Source of the DNA: Clostridium sp. C105KSO13
GTDB lineage: Bacteria; Bacillota; Clostridia; Lachnospirales; Lachnospiraceae
Length of the DNA: 64,000 bases
Direction: 5' to 3'
Assembly: GCF_001517425.1 (NCBI RefSeq)
Contig: NZ_FBWL01000165.1
Coordinates: forward strand, 1-64,000
Below, in pieces: positions 37,963-46,586 of this stretch (positions within the stretch are counted from its first letter, which is position 1; every line of letters begins with the position of its first letter). The position numbers and the translations under genes are program-made. The notes below the pieces were generated by a model. It made no database searches. It was not told the origin of the DNA and saw nothing but the letters and a program-made list of their open reading frames with translations.

Positions 37963-38811
37963 ATGCAATACATCAATTACCGGGAAAATTGGCAGCGTGG
38001 AACAGCCGACTTTCCATTAGAATATCACCATATTTCGCCCACACATCCACAGTATGTCATGGCACTCCACTGGCATGTGGAATTTGAAATCATCCGTATT
38101 CTAAAAGGTTCCTTTCATCTTTTTATAGACGAACAGGAATTCGATGTTACAGAGGGCTCTTCTATCATTATTCCTGCAGGAGCACTTCACGCCGGAACAC
38201 CGAAAGAATGCACCTATGAGTGCATTGTCTTCGATATGAACATGTTAATGAACAAAAACGATTCCTGCTGCAAGCTTATCCGCCAGATTATTGACCATGA
38301 AGTGGAACCTATATACGTTTACCCCGAAAGCTATAACGATATCCACCAGGAAGTCTGGTCTCTGTTCGACGCTGTTTCATCTAAAAAAAGGGGATACCAG
38401 CTAGTTGTTTTAGGCTCACTATATCAGATAACAGGAACAATTTATTCTAAAAACTATTATAATCCCGTTCCTGAGAATCCTCCCAGAAATCACCGTCGTA
38501 TAGTGCAGCTTAAAACCGCACTGGAATTCATGGAATCTTCCTATCATACACAGCTTTCTCTAAAAGAGATGGCCGACAGTGTTCATATGTCACCCAAATA
38601 CTTTTGCCGCTTCTTTCAGGAGATGACCCATCGAACACCTGTTGATTACCTCAATTACTATCGGATCGAGCGGGCATGCTACCAGCTTTTAACTACAGAT
38701 CAGACCATTACAGAGGTAGCTTATAATTCCGGTTTCAATGACTTGAGCTATTTTATAAAAACTTTCAAAAAATATAAAGGAATCACTCCAAAACAATATT
38801 TAAAAGCCTGA
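37963..38811 (+). CDS. AraC-family regulator with cupin sensor domain
   Basis: This 282-residue protein has an N-terminal cupin (about 20-100, HWHVEFEIIRILKG...IIPAGALHAG) and a C-terminal AraC double helix-turn-helix (about 180-280, ending KTFKKYKGITPKQYLKA). It resembles RhaS/RhaR-type sugar sensors and most likely senses fucose or fuculose to control the divergent operon. AAAGGAG precedes the ATG by seven bases. Confidence 0.9.
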   Translation: MQYINYRENWQRGTADFPLEYHHISPTHPQYVMALHWHVEFEIIRILKGSFHLFIDEQEFDVTEGSSIIIPAGALHAGTPKECTYECIVFDMNMLMNKNDSCCKLIRQIIDHEVEPIYVYPESYNDIHQEVWSLFDAVSSKKRGYQLVVLGSLYQITGTIYSKNYYNPVPENPPRNHRRIVQLKTALEFMESSYHTQLSLKEMADSVHMSPKYFCRFFQEMTHRTPVDYLNYYRIERACYQLLTTDQTITEVAYNSGFNDLSYFIKTFKKYKGITPKQYLKA

Positions 38812-38837
38812 CGTTTAAAGCAAGTTCTTTTATTAGA

Positions 38838-38872
38838 CAAAGGGGGGGGGGCTTTAAAAAGCTCCCCCCTCC
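38838..38872. terminator. G/C-rich hairpin between convergent genes
   Basis: A G10 tract and a C6 tract form a stem around CTTTAAAAAG (38841-38869), between the AraC gene and the binding-protein gene. T-tracts on either side are short, so efficiency is uncertain, but its place between convergent genes fits a bidirectional terminator. Confidence 0.55.
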
Positions 38873-38919
38873 TCTTTATCTTATATCTTTTAACAACACT
38901 TCCATTTTCTTAATGTGTG

Positions 38920-40038
38920 TTAGTCATACAGGTTCTGTGCAATCTCTTTATCATCCATGTTGTCTGCTGTATACCACTGGCATCCTGTATCAACATCTGA
39001 TACGTCCTCGCCCTTGGCAGCCTTCACACAAAGATCAACAACTGTCTCGCCCATTTTTACAGGAGCCTGTGTAATAGCACCGATGAATTCCCCTGTCTTA
39101 ACCGCATTCTTAATAACTTCACCGGAGTCAAATGCAATACCGATAACCTGGTCATCGCCTGAACCGAACTTATTCAGGTTCTCATTCCCTGTCACCATGG
39201 CTTCACCGGAATGCTGGTTTGAACCATAAATAGCTATGGTATCTTTCTTATTAAGCAATGTCTGGCAGTCCAGAGAAGATAGTTCAGATGTTACCTGAGC
39301 CGGAACTGCTACATCAATGATTACATCAGCGCCGTCTGTTTTTTCTACTTTAGCGTCAGATACATACTTGTCGTTTCCTTCAATAGAAACTGTTTTTCCG
39401 TCAGCATCACATAATTCTGCAATTTTATCAATAAATCCAAGTCCACGGTTAATGATAGATTCAGATGTTGCATCCTGCCCCATAACACCGATTCTTACCG
39501 GACCTGAGGCCTTTGCAATTCTATCTTTGATAGCTGCCTTATAGCCTTCTTCTGCAGCCTGCTCGCCTGCCTTGTAGTTGTCTGTAGAAGCATTTGCTAC
39601 GATTGCGCCTTTTGGAGCTCCCGGGACACCAGAGTCAAAACCAACGATAGGGATGTTGGAAGACTGTGCCTGGGTAATTGCATCCATACACGCCTCTGTA
39701 TCAAGAGCTGCCAGAGCAATTGCATCCGGCTGTGCATTGATTGCGCTCTGAAGCATCTGTACCTGATCGGCAATATCAGATTCAGAGTTGGGACCTACAA
39801 AGTTAATCTTAACACCCAGCTCATCTGCCTTTTGTGTCGACCCCTTGAGAACTGACTGCCAATACTGATGCTGGAATCCTTTTGATACGATTTCAATGCT
39901 TATATCCTCTTTAGCTTTTGATGAAGAATCATCTCCTCCTTTTTCGGATGAAGAGCTGTCTCCCTTTGAACCACAGCCAATCACCATGGTTCCGACCATT
40001 GCAGCACATAATAATGCGCTAATTACTTTTTTCTTCAT
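38920..40038 (-). CDS. RbsB-type sugar-binding lipoprotein
   Basis: This 372-residue protein has a lipoprotein signal with Cys22 (VIGCGSKG), a Ser/Asp/Lys linker and a periplasmic-binding-protein type 1 fold (family 4-like, Peripla_BP_4). It is the binding component for the two permeases and ATPase encoded upstream and probably delivers L-fucose, given the adjacent fuc genes. It is the last gene of the operon; an intercistronic hairpin at 40068-40099 precedes it. Confidence 0.88.
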   Translation of the reverse strand: MKKKVISALLCAAMVGTMVIGCGSKGDSSSSEKGGDDSSSKAKEDISIEIVSKGFQHQYWQSVLKGSTQKADELGVKINFVGPNSESDIADQVQMLQSAINAQPDAIALAALDTEACMDAITQAQSSNIPIVGFDSGVPGAPKGAIVANASTDNYKAGEQAAEEGYKAAIKDRIAKASGPVRIGVMGQDATSESIINRGLGFIDKIAELCDADGKTVSIEGNDKYVSDAKVEKTDGADVIIDVAVPAQVTSELSSLDCQTLLNKKDTIAIYGSNQHSGEAMVTGNENLNKFGSGDDQVIGIAFDSGEVIKNAVKTGEFIGAITQAPVKMGETVVDLCVKAAKGEDVSDVDTGCQWYTADNMDDKEIAQNLYD

Positions 40039-40067
40039 TTCTTTTCCTCCCTTGAAATTAGAATTAT

Positions 40068-40099
40068 TATTAAAACCGCCGCACTGGGCGAATTTAATA
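40068..40099 (-). promoter_or_regulatory. Intercistronic hairpin before the binding-protein gene
   Basis: On the minus strand TATTAAATTCGCC pairs with GGCGGTTTTAATA across CAGTGC, with small bulges, about 30 bases before the binding-protein start. It may be a processing or 5'-stabilising element that raises binding-protein expression. Confidence 0.4.
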
Positions 40100-40134
40100 C
40101 CTCATCGTTTGGACTATCATACTTTGTTCGTAGG

Positions 40135-41139
40135 TTACGCGCGTTTAGTGTTCTTCAATGTATCAATCAGTACGGCTACAATCAGTACAAGTCCTGTAAT
40201 GATCTGCTGCCAGTTCGCCTGCAGCCCGATGAACGGCAGACCTGTCTTTAACAGCGACATGACGAATACACCGAACAGAGTTCCTGCAATCGTACCATAA
40301 CCGCCTGTCATAGATGTTCCGCCGATGATTGCACCTGCAATGGCATCCAGCTCAAGCCCCGCCCCTGTACCGGGTGCCACAGCCTGAAAAGTAGCCGAAT
40401 ATGCAACGCCTGCTATTCCTGTAAAGAGTCCGGAAATAATGTAGGCAAGTGACTGCCATTTCACAACATTAATACCGGAAAGTCTGGTCGCTTCTTTGTT
40501 ACTTCCGATAGCGATAATATATCGTCCCGGCCTTGACCTGTTCAGGAACGTAGACATAATAGCAACAACTAAAATGACAATCACTAATCCAAGTGGAAAC
40601 CTCACATTCCCTATAGTTATCTTAAAGATACTTCGAAACCAGCCCTGAGGAACACTTGCGGCAGGCCATGTAATACTCATACCGCCTGTCAGTATGGATC
40701 CAAGACCTCTTGCCACCATCATCGTGCCCAGTGTACCGATGAATGGGGGCAGATCCATCACTGCAATCAGCAGGGCATTAAACACCCCGAACAGAAGTCC
40801 TAGGACTATAGATGCCAGTATGCCTACTATAACCGGCATTCCCTGATGGGTAATCAGATAACCTCCCACCAGACCGCTGGCGATCATACCAGTTCCTATA
40901 GAAAGGTCTACTCCTCCGGTAATCAGGGCAAATGTAACACCGATTGCCATAAAGCTGATATAATATGAGTAGTCAAAAATACTGACAACTGTCGAATATT
41001 TGCGGAACGACGGACTCATAATGCTAAAGAGAAAAGCCAGCAGGATAATAACCAGGACTACAACAATTTTCTGGGTTCCTATTGCTCTTACCAACGGATT
41101 ATTGGTAAATGCATTCCCCTTTTTCTCGTTCTTTCCCAT
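40135..41139 (-). CDS. RbsC-type sugar ABC permease
   Basis: This 334-residue membrane protein has the RbsC family blocks ITGGVDLSIGTGM and GTSMTGGYGTIAGTLFG. It is one of two different permeases flanking the ATPase gene, so the channel is probably a heterodimer. RBS: AGGAGGAGATGAGAAA before ATG. Confidence 0.92.
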   Translation of the reverse strand: MGKNEKKGNAFTNNPLVRAIGTQKIVVVLVIILLAFLFSIMSPSFRKYSTVVSIFDYSYYISFMAIGVTFALITGGVDLSIGTGMIASGLVGGYLITHQGMPVIVGILASIVLGLLFGVFNALLIAVMDLPPFIGTLGTMMVARGLGSILTGGMSITWPAASVPQGWFRSIFKITIGNVRFPLGLVIVILVVAIMSTFLNRSRPGRYIIAIGSNKEATRLSGINVVKWQSLAYIISGLFTGIAGVAYSATFQAVAPGTGAGLELDAIAGAIIGGTSMTGGYGTIAGTLFGVFVMSLLKTGLPFIGLQANWQQIITGLVLIVAVLIDTLKNTKRA

Positions 41140-41153
41140 TTTCTCATCTCCTC

Positions 41154-42647
41154 CTAATTTCGCAGCGTCGCAGCATGCATGATGTTTTCCTGTGTTGCCT
41201 CTGAAATATCCATCTCACCAGTTTTCCTGCCTTCACACATAACCACGATGCGGTCGCTCATTCTCAGAATTTCTGTCATTTCAGAGGAAATCATGATAAT
41301 CGACTTTCCTTCTGCTACCAGTTCATTCATTAATTGATAAATCTCACTCTTTGCTCCTACATCGATTCCTCTGGTTGGCTCATCAAATATCAGGATATCA
41401 CAATCCTTTACCAGCCATTTTGCAATAACTACTTTCTGCTGATTACCACCGGAAAGATTCACCACCAGCTGATCTACAGAAGGGGTCTTCGTCTTCAGGG
41501 AATCTACATACTTGCTGGCAACCGCTGCCTCTTTTTTCTTGTTGATAAAAATACCATTCATATAATTGTCCAGAGAAGCCATCGTAGAATTCTCCGCAAC
41601 TGTCTTCTGCACAACTATACCATATTGCTTTCTATCCTCCGACAAATAGCCGATTCCATTTTTAACAGCATCCATCGGATTTTTGATGTCCATCTTTTTC
41701 CCATTGATATAGACATCCCCACTCTCCTTGGGATCTGCACCGAACAGCGCTCTTGCTGTCTCGGTCCGGCCGGCACCCATAAGACCCGAAAATCCCAGAA
41801 TCTCGCCCTTGTGGAGCTCAAAGCTAACATCCTGCACCATCTTTCCTGCGTTCAGGTTCTCTACTTTAAGAACAACCGGCGCATCAGGCGCAACGTTACT
41901 TTTTGTCTTCGGTTCCTCATAAATGACACGTCCGACCATCATATTGATAATATCGTCTTTTGTTGAGTCCTCCGTAATCAGCGTTCCCACATAGCCGCCG
42001 TCCCGCATGACTGTCACACGGTCGGTAATCACTTTAATCTCATCCATCCTGTGAGAAATATATACGATTCCCATCTGTTTTTCTCTCAGGTCCTTAATAA
42101 TTTTGAACAACTCATCAATTTCTGTTTCTGTCAAAGCTGCAGAAGGCTCGTCAAAGACAATTACCTTCGCATCATGTGAAATAGCCTTCGCGATTTCACA
42201 CATCTGCTGTTTTCCGACGGTCAGTCTTCCCATCTTCTCTGTTGGATCGATATCAATATTCAGCTTGTCAAACAGCTTCTTTGCTTCCTCGTTCATTTTT
42301 TTATCACTGATCAATTTTCCTGTCATCATCTCACGCCCAATAAAGATATTCTGAGCAACCGTAAGATGATTCAGCATGTTCAGTTCCTGGTGTACAATGA
42401 CGATACCGGCTGCCTGTGCCTCTCTTGGGTTGGCAAATACTACTTCTTTTCCTTCATAGGTAATCGTTCCTTCGTCTTTTGTATAGATTCCGGTTAAAAC
42501 CTTCATAAGTGTAGACTTTCCTGCCCCATTCTCCCCCATCAGAGCATGGACTTCACCTTTTCTGACTTCCAGATTCACATGGTCGAGTGCATGTACCCCG
42601 GGGAAAGACTTATCTATACCATTCATTGTTAAAATTACTTCTCCCAC
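41154..42647 (-). CDS. RbsA-type sugar ABC ATPase
   Basis: This 497-residue tandem ATPase has Walker A GENGAGKSTLMKVL in the first half, signature LTVGKQQMCEIAKA, Walker B VIVFDEPSAAL, and in the second half LSGGNQQKVVIAKWL and ILIFDEPTRGIDVGAK. It energises the importer formed with the permeases on either side. The start is GTG, preceded by AGGAAGG. Confidence 0.95.
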   Translation of the reverse strand: MGEVILTMNGIDKSFPGVHALDHVNLEVRKGEVHALMGENGAGKSTLMKVLTGIYTKDEGTITYEGKEVVFANPREAQAAGIVIVHQELNMLNHLTVAQNIFIGREMMTGKLISDKKMNEEAKKLFDKLNIDIDPTEKMGRLTVGKQQMCEIAKAISHDAKVIVFDEPSAALTETEIDELFKIIKDLREKQMGIVYISHRMDEIKVITDRVTVMRDGGYVGTLITEDSTKDDIINMMVGRVIYEEPKTKSNVAPDAPVVLKVENLNAGKMVQDVSFELHKGEILGFSGLMGAGRTETARALFGADPKESGDVYINGKKMDIKNPMDAVKNGIGYLSEDRKQYGIVVQKTVAENSTMASLDNYMNGIFINKKKEAAVASKYVDSLKTKTPSVDQLVVNLSGGNQQKVVIAKWLVKDCDILIFDEPTRGIDVGAKSEIYQLMNELVAEGKSIIMISSEMTEILRMSDRIVVMCEGRKTGEMDISEATQENIMHAATLRN

Positions 42648-42683
42648 GTTCTCACCTTCCTATTCTTTATATTCCAAATCTGA

Positions 42684-43670
42684 TTAGTTCTTTCTCTTAC
42701 GGCTGCGGACATCGGCATATACCGCCACAAGCACAATCAGTCCGGTAATCACGTACTGCCAGTCTTTCTGGAATCCCATAGCCAAGATTCCTTCCTGCAG
42801 AAGAGCAATAATCATAACACCTATAACTGTACCGCTGATGGAAGCAACACCTCCTGCCATTGAGGTTCCTCCCATAACACAGCCGGCAATCGCCTCATTG
42901 TTGAATGTATCTCCCAGCCCCGGCTGTACTGTTGTGTAAGCACCTACATAGACAATGGATGCTATCCCCGCCAGTGTTCCGCATATAACATAAGCCAGCA
43001 TCTCCCATTTTTTTACATTGACACCGGAAAGACGAACCGCCTCTTTATTGCTTCCAAGGCATAAGATATATCTTCCGATCTTTGTTTTATTTAAAATAAT
43101 TGCACAGATTATTGCGACAACTAACAGGAAAATCAGTCCTGTAGGAATCTGCGTACCACTGCCTGTTATAACCTTAACCAGAACTCTAAACCCACCGTTT
43201 TCCTGACTGGACTGGGGCCAGCTTACAGACTGTGTCTTTGTAAATGCAGAACCCACACCCTTTGCAAGCATCATACTTGCCATAGATGTAATAAAAGAAG
43301 GCATGTTCCAGTAAGCAACCAGATATCCGTTTATAAATCCAAATGCCGTGCCGACCAAAATGGAAATGATCAGGCATACTGCAAGCGGAACTCCTGACTT
43401 TGTAAGTAAAGATCCACTAATCAAAGCCGCACAGAACATGACCGGCCCGATAGAGAAATCGATTCCTCCCGTCGCGATGACAAATGTAACTCCCAATGCA
43501 AGAAAACCTAAAAAGTAAGCATAATTTAATGCACTCAGGACTCTGTTGTAGTTAAGAAATGTCGGGCTTAAAATAGCGAATACTATGTACATCAATATAA
43601 GTACACAGAATAGGACAACTCTGTTAAAACCAACCTTTTTAACCAGTGCGTTATTTTTAATCTTTTCCAC
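42684..43670 (-). CDS. RbsC-type sugar ABC permease, second subunit
   Basis: This protein of about 328 residues has the family blocks IATGGIDFSIGPVM and GGTSMAGGVASISGTVIG. The frame opens with GTG at 43712, but a GTG at 43670 has TTGGAGG eight bases upstream and gives a start before KIKNNALVKKVG, as in related permeases. It is the first gene of the permease-ATPase-permease-binding protein operon. Confidence 0.9.
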   Translation of the reverse strand: MEKIKNNALVKKVGFNRVVLFCVLILMYIVFAILSPTFLNYNRVLSALNYAYFLGFLALGVTFVIATGGIDFSIGPVMFCAALISGSLLTKSGVPLAVCLIISILVGTAFGFINGYLVAYWNMPSFITSMASMMLAKGVGSAFTKTQSVSWPQSSQENGGFRVLVKVITGSGTQIPTGLIFLLVVAIICAIILNKTKIGRYILCLGSNKEAVRLSGVNVKKWEMLAYVICGTLAGIASIVYVGAYTTVQPGLGDTFNNEAIAGCVMGGTSMAGGVASISGTVIGVMIIALLQEGILAMGFQKDWQYVITGLIVLVAVYADVRSRKRKN

Positions 43671-43798
43671 TTCCCATTCCTCCAATTCTAAAGTGTGTAA
43701 CACCTTTCTCACTCATATCAATGATATACCACTTCTGTTTTTTTTGAAATTGAAAATCTTACTGAAAAAGGTTAAAAAATTACAGCAGTAAATTTATT

Positions 43799-44800
43799 TT
43801 ACTGCTGCCCTGTAAACGGATAAAGAAGCCTTTGATTTTCTTCCTCGTACATGTTTTTCTTTGTTATCATTTTACTGCCGGAATCCAATTTCTTTTCTAT
43901 CGGCTGTCCCCCAAGGATCTTTGCTGCCTGCTGTATACTAAGGTATCCCATATTGAAGGGCTTCTGTATGATAATTCCCTGAAACACACCTGCCTCCAGC
44001 ATTTGGATTTCCTCAATAGAATTGTCAAACCCCACAACCTTAACTTTTCCGGTCAGTCCCAGATCCTCAATTGCCCGGGCTGCTCCCACCGCCGAGTATT
44101 CGTTTGTTCCCATAATAACTTTTATCTTTGGATGTTTTTCCATCATATCTTTTGTCAGTGAATACGCCTTATCATAAGAAGATCCGCTGAATACAATATC
44201 TACCACCTGATGCTCATATTTCCCCAGACCGGCTCTCATTCCATTCTCTCGCTCTATGGCCGTAGAGGCTCCTTTGACATGGGCCACAATTCCAATTTGC
44301 ATATCTTTTGCCAGCAGTGTTTTTGTAAATTCACCCAGTTCTTTTCCCGCCACATAATTGTCTGTTGAAACTGTTGATTCTGCAATATCTCTATCTATCA
44401 CAGAATCAATCAGTACCAGTCTGATGTCATTGTCCACCACATCCTGGAGGGCATTTGAAGTCTCAGAATAACTGCAGGGTGCAACTATTATGGCATCTGG
44501 TTTTTTCTGAATGCTTTCTTTAATATACTGTATTTGACCCTCCACATCCTCTTCGGAACTCCCCCCCACTACCTCCAGATCTATATTCAATTCCGCGGCA
44601 CCAAGCTGGGCCCCTTCCGTCAGTGAAGTCCAGAACCCGTTTGTATTATCAATAACCTTGGGTATAAGAATGACTTTGTAAGCCCTCTGTTCATGATTCT
44701 GTGAATTCCACAGAAAAAACATCGTCAGGAAGATTACAGCAAGTACCCCTGAAATCAACACCCCGGCCCTGATTTCCTTATATCTGTTTTTTTTCATCAT
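43799..44800 (-). CDS. Membrane-anchored sugar-binding protein linked to YesM
   Basis: This 333-residue protein is a periplasmic-binding-protein type 1 fold held by an uncleaved N-terminal helix (about 11-30), not a lipoprotein signal. It overlaps the sensor kinase gene by 23 bp and lies 86 bp or more from the importer. Clostridial XylFII works this way, as a binding protein that presents sugar to a LytS/YesM-type kinase; I infer the same role here, with fucose or a related sugar as ligand. Confidence 0.8.
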   Translation of the reverse strand: MMKKNRYKEIRAGVLISGVLAVIFLTMFFLWNSQNHEQRAYKVILIPKVIDNTNGFWTSLTEGAQLGAAELNIDLEVVGGSSEEDVEGQIQYIKESIQKKPDAIIVAPCSYSETSNALQDVVDNDIRLVLIDSVIDRDIAESTVSTDNYVAGKELGEFTKTLLAKDMQIGIVAHVKGASTAIERENGMRAGLGKYEHQVVDIVFSGSSYDKAYSLTKDMMEKHPKIKVIMGTNEYSAVGAARAIEDLGLTGKVKVVGFDNSIEEIQMLEAGVFQGIIIQKPFNMGYLSIQQAAKILGGQPIEKKLDSGSKMITKKNMYEEENQRLLYPFTGQQ

Positions 44801-46583
44801 CTATTTTGCCCTCCAGCGGCACCGTGATCGTAGCCACGGTTCCTGCCCCTTTCCTGCTTATATAGGAAATTCCGTATTCTTCCCCGTAATACAACTGCAG
44901 TCGTTTCTGTACATTGGGCACGCCTACTCCCTTTGTCTTACGCCCTTTTTGCTTTTCTTCAAAAATATGGGCTAAAGCTTCTTCATCCATTCCCACTCCG
45001 TCATCCGCTATCGTAATGCAGGCCTTCCTGCCAAGCCTGTAGCCGTCAATACTTATGTTTCCCTTTGTCTCTTTATATTTCAGGCCGTGATAAATAGCAT
45101 TTTCCACAATAGGCTGCAATGCCAGTTTGATAATTCTAGCATGGTTGATTTCCGGAGACATTTTTATAGAATACTCCAGCTTATCTTTATAGCGCATTTT
45201 CTGGATGGTCAGATAACTGCACACATAATCGATTTCTTCACCGACGGAAACCTCCTCTTTGTCATTACTTATGCTCTGACGCAGAAGTTTTGCAAGAGAG
45301 GATGTCATGAGAACCACTTCTTCATTTTTCCCGGCCTCAGACATCCAGATAATAGAATCCAGTGTATTATAGAGGAAATGTGGATTTATCTGGGCCTGGA
45401 GGGCCTTTAGTTCACTTTTCCTCTTCTGCTTCTGCTCATATACATTTTGCTCCATCAGTGTATGAATACGCTCTGTCATAACATTGAAGGATTTGCTTAA
45501 ACTTCCCACTTCATTTTCCGCTGTAACGTCCACATTTGCTTTATCGAACCGGCCTATTTCCACCAGGCTCATGGAATCTCTAAGCTGCCGTATAGGTTTG
45601 GTGATTTCCCTGGAAATGATACTTGAAACCACCGTGACTCCAAGCAAAAGTACTGCTGCAACCAGGAAATACAACATCTGTGCCTGTCTGTTATTCTTCA
45701 GCAGTTCTGATGTATAAGCAGCTCCGACCACTGTCCAGCCGGTAAGGTTTGATTTAGAAATCGTATAAAGTTTATCCTCATCTTTTGTAAGGAAATAGTT
45801 AGATTTGCTTGACATTATCTGGTCTATGTTCTCTGTCATCAGTCCACCGTACATCAGCTGCTGTTTTGGATGATAAACAATATTTCCATTCTCGTCCAGA
45901 ATAAAAATATATCCCTTATCCCCCAGGCTGTTATTATTACACAGTTCACTGATAGCACTGTAGTTCAAATCCACAAAAAACACTCCTTCATTTTCCCCTG
46001 TTTTATAATTGACCAGTGCCCTGCTCAGTGTAATAACCCACTTGTAGCTTTCCTGTATAGCATTCTGAACATGTGAGGAGGAGATAGCAATCCCTTTTGA
46101 GGAAGACAGAGGTGCCTGGTACCAGCTTTCATTCTTGATATTAATATAATCAGTAAATTTGTCGTTTCCGTCGTTGAGCACGCTGCGCCCATTATCTGCC
46201 ACAGCCGCTATATTATAGATGTCATTGCGGCTGTCCCTTATTGTTACGAACTGAGACAGTATACGCTCCCGCTCCTCCTTTGTCTCTTCCTCCGTCTGAT
46301 CTTCATTATACAAATATTGAGAAACATCACTGCTCTTGGCAACAATGGATGAGATATTTATTAAGTATTCCATATAAGAATCTATATCATAATTCACCTG
46401 TTCGATGATCTGAGAAGAATAGTTCACCGAATTCTCGTAGATAGTGTTTTTTGTAAAATTCAATGCAATAAATAAAAATATCAACATCGCAATCACCATC
46501 AGCACCGAGAACGAAAACATGATTGTACTCTGAATACTTTTAAATCTGCCGAATATAGTTCTGTGTCTCTTTTTTTCCTTCAT
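44778..46583 (-). CDS. YesM-type sensor histidine kinase with extracellular Cache domain
   Basis: This 601-residue kinase has two helices around a dCache-like extracellular region (about 35-290, with GYIFILDENGNIVYHP), a HAMP domain (about 315-370), QINPHFLYNTLDS with His near 402, and an HATPase domain with IADDGVGMDEE. It phosphorylates the YesN encoded 3 bp upstream. The adjacent binding protein may act as its co-sensor. Confidence 0.92.
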   Translation of the reverse strand: MKEKKRHRTIFGRFKSIQSTIMFSFSVLMVIAMLIFLFIALNFTKNTIYENSVNYSSQIIEQVNYDIDSYMEYLINISSIVAKSSDVSQYLYNEDQTEEETKEERERILSQFVTIRDSRNDIYNIAAVADNGRSVLNDGNDKFTDYINIKNESWYQAPLSSSKGIAISSSHVQNAIQESYKWVITLSRALVNYKTGENEGVFFVDLNYSAISELCNNNSLGDKGYIFILDENGNIVYHPKQQLMYGGLMTENIDQIMSSKSNYFLTKDEDKLYTISKSNLTGWTVVGAAYTSELLKNNRQAQMLYFLVAAVLLLGVTVVSSIISREITKPIRQLRDSMSLVEIGRFDKANVDVTAENEVGSLSKSFNVMTERIHTLMEQNVYEQKQKRKSELKALQAQINPHFLYNTLDSIIWMSEAGKNEEVVLMTSSLAKLLRQSISNDKEEVSVGEEIDYVCSYLTIQKMRYKDKLEYSIKMSPEINHARIIKLALQPIVENAIYHGLKYKETKGNISIDGYRLGRKACITIADDGVGMDEEALAHIFEEKQKGRKTKGVGVPNVQKRLQLYYGEEYGISYISRKGAGTVATITVPLEGKIDDEKKQI

Positions 46584-46586
46584 GCC

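Noticed and set aside
38838-38872. G10 tract as a phase-variable switch
   Set aside because: It lies between convergent genes outside any coding region or promoter and is better explained as part of a terminator hairpin.
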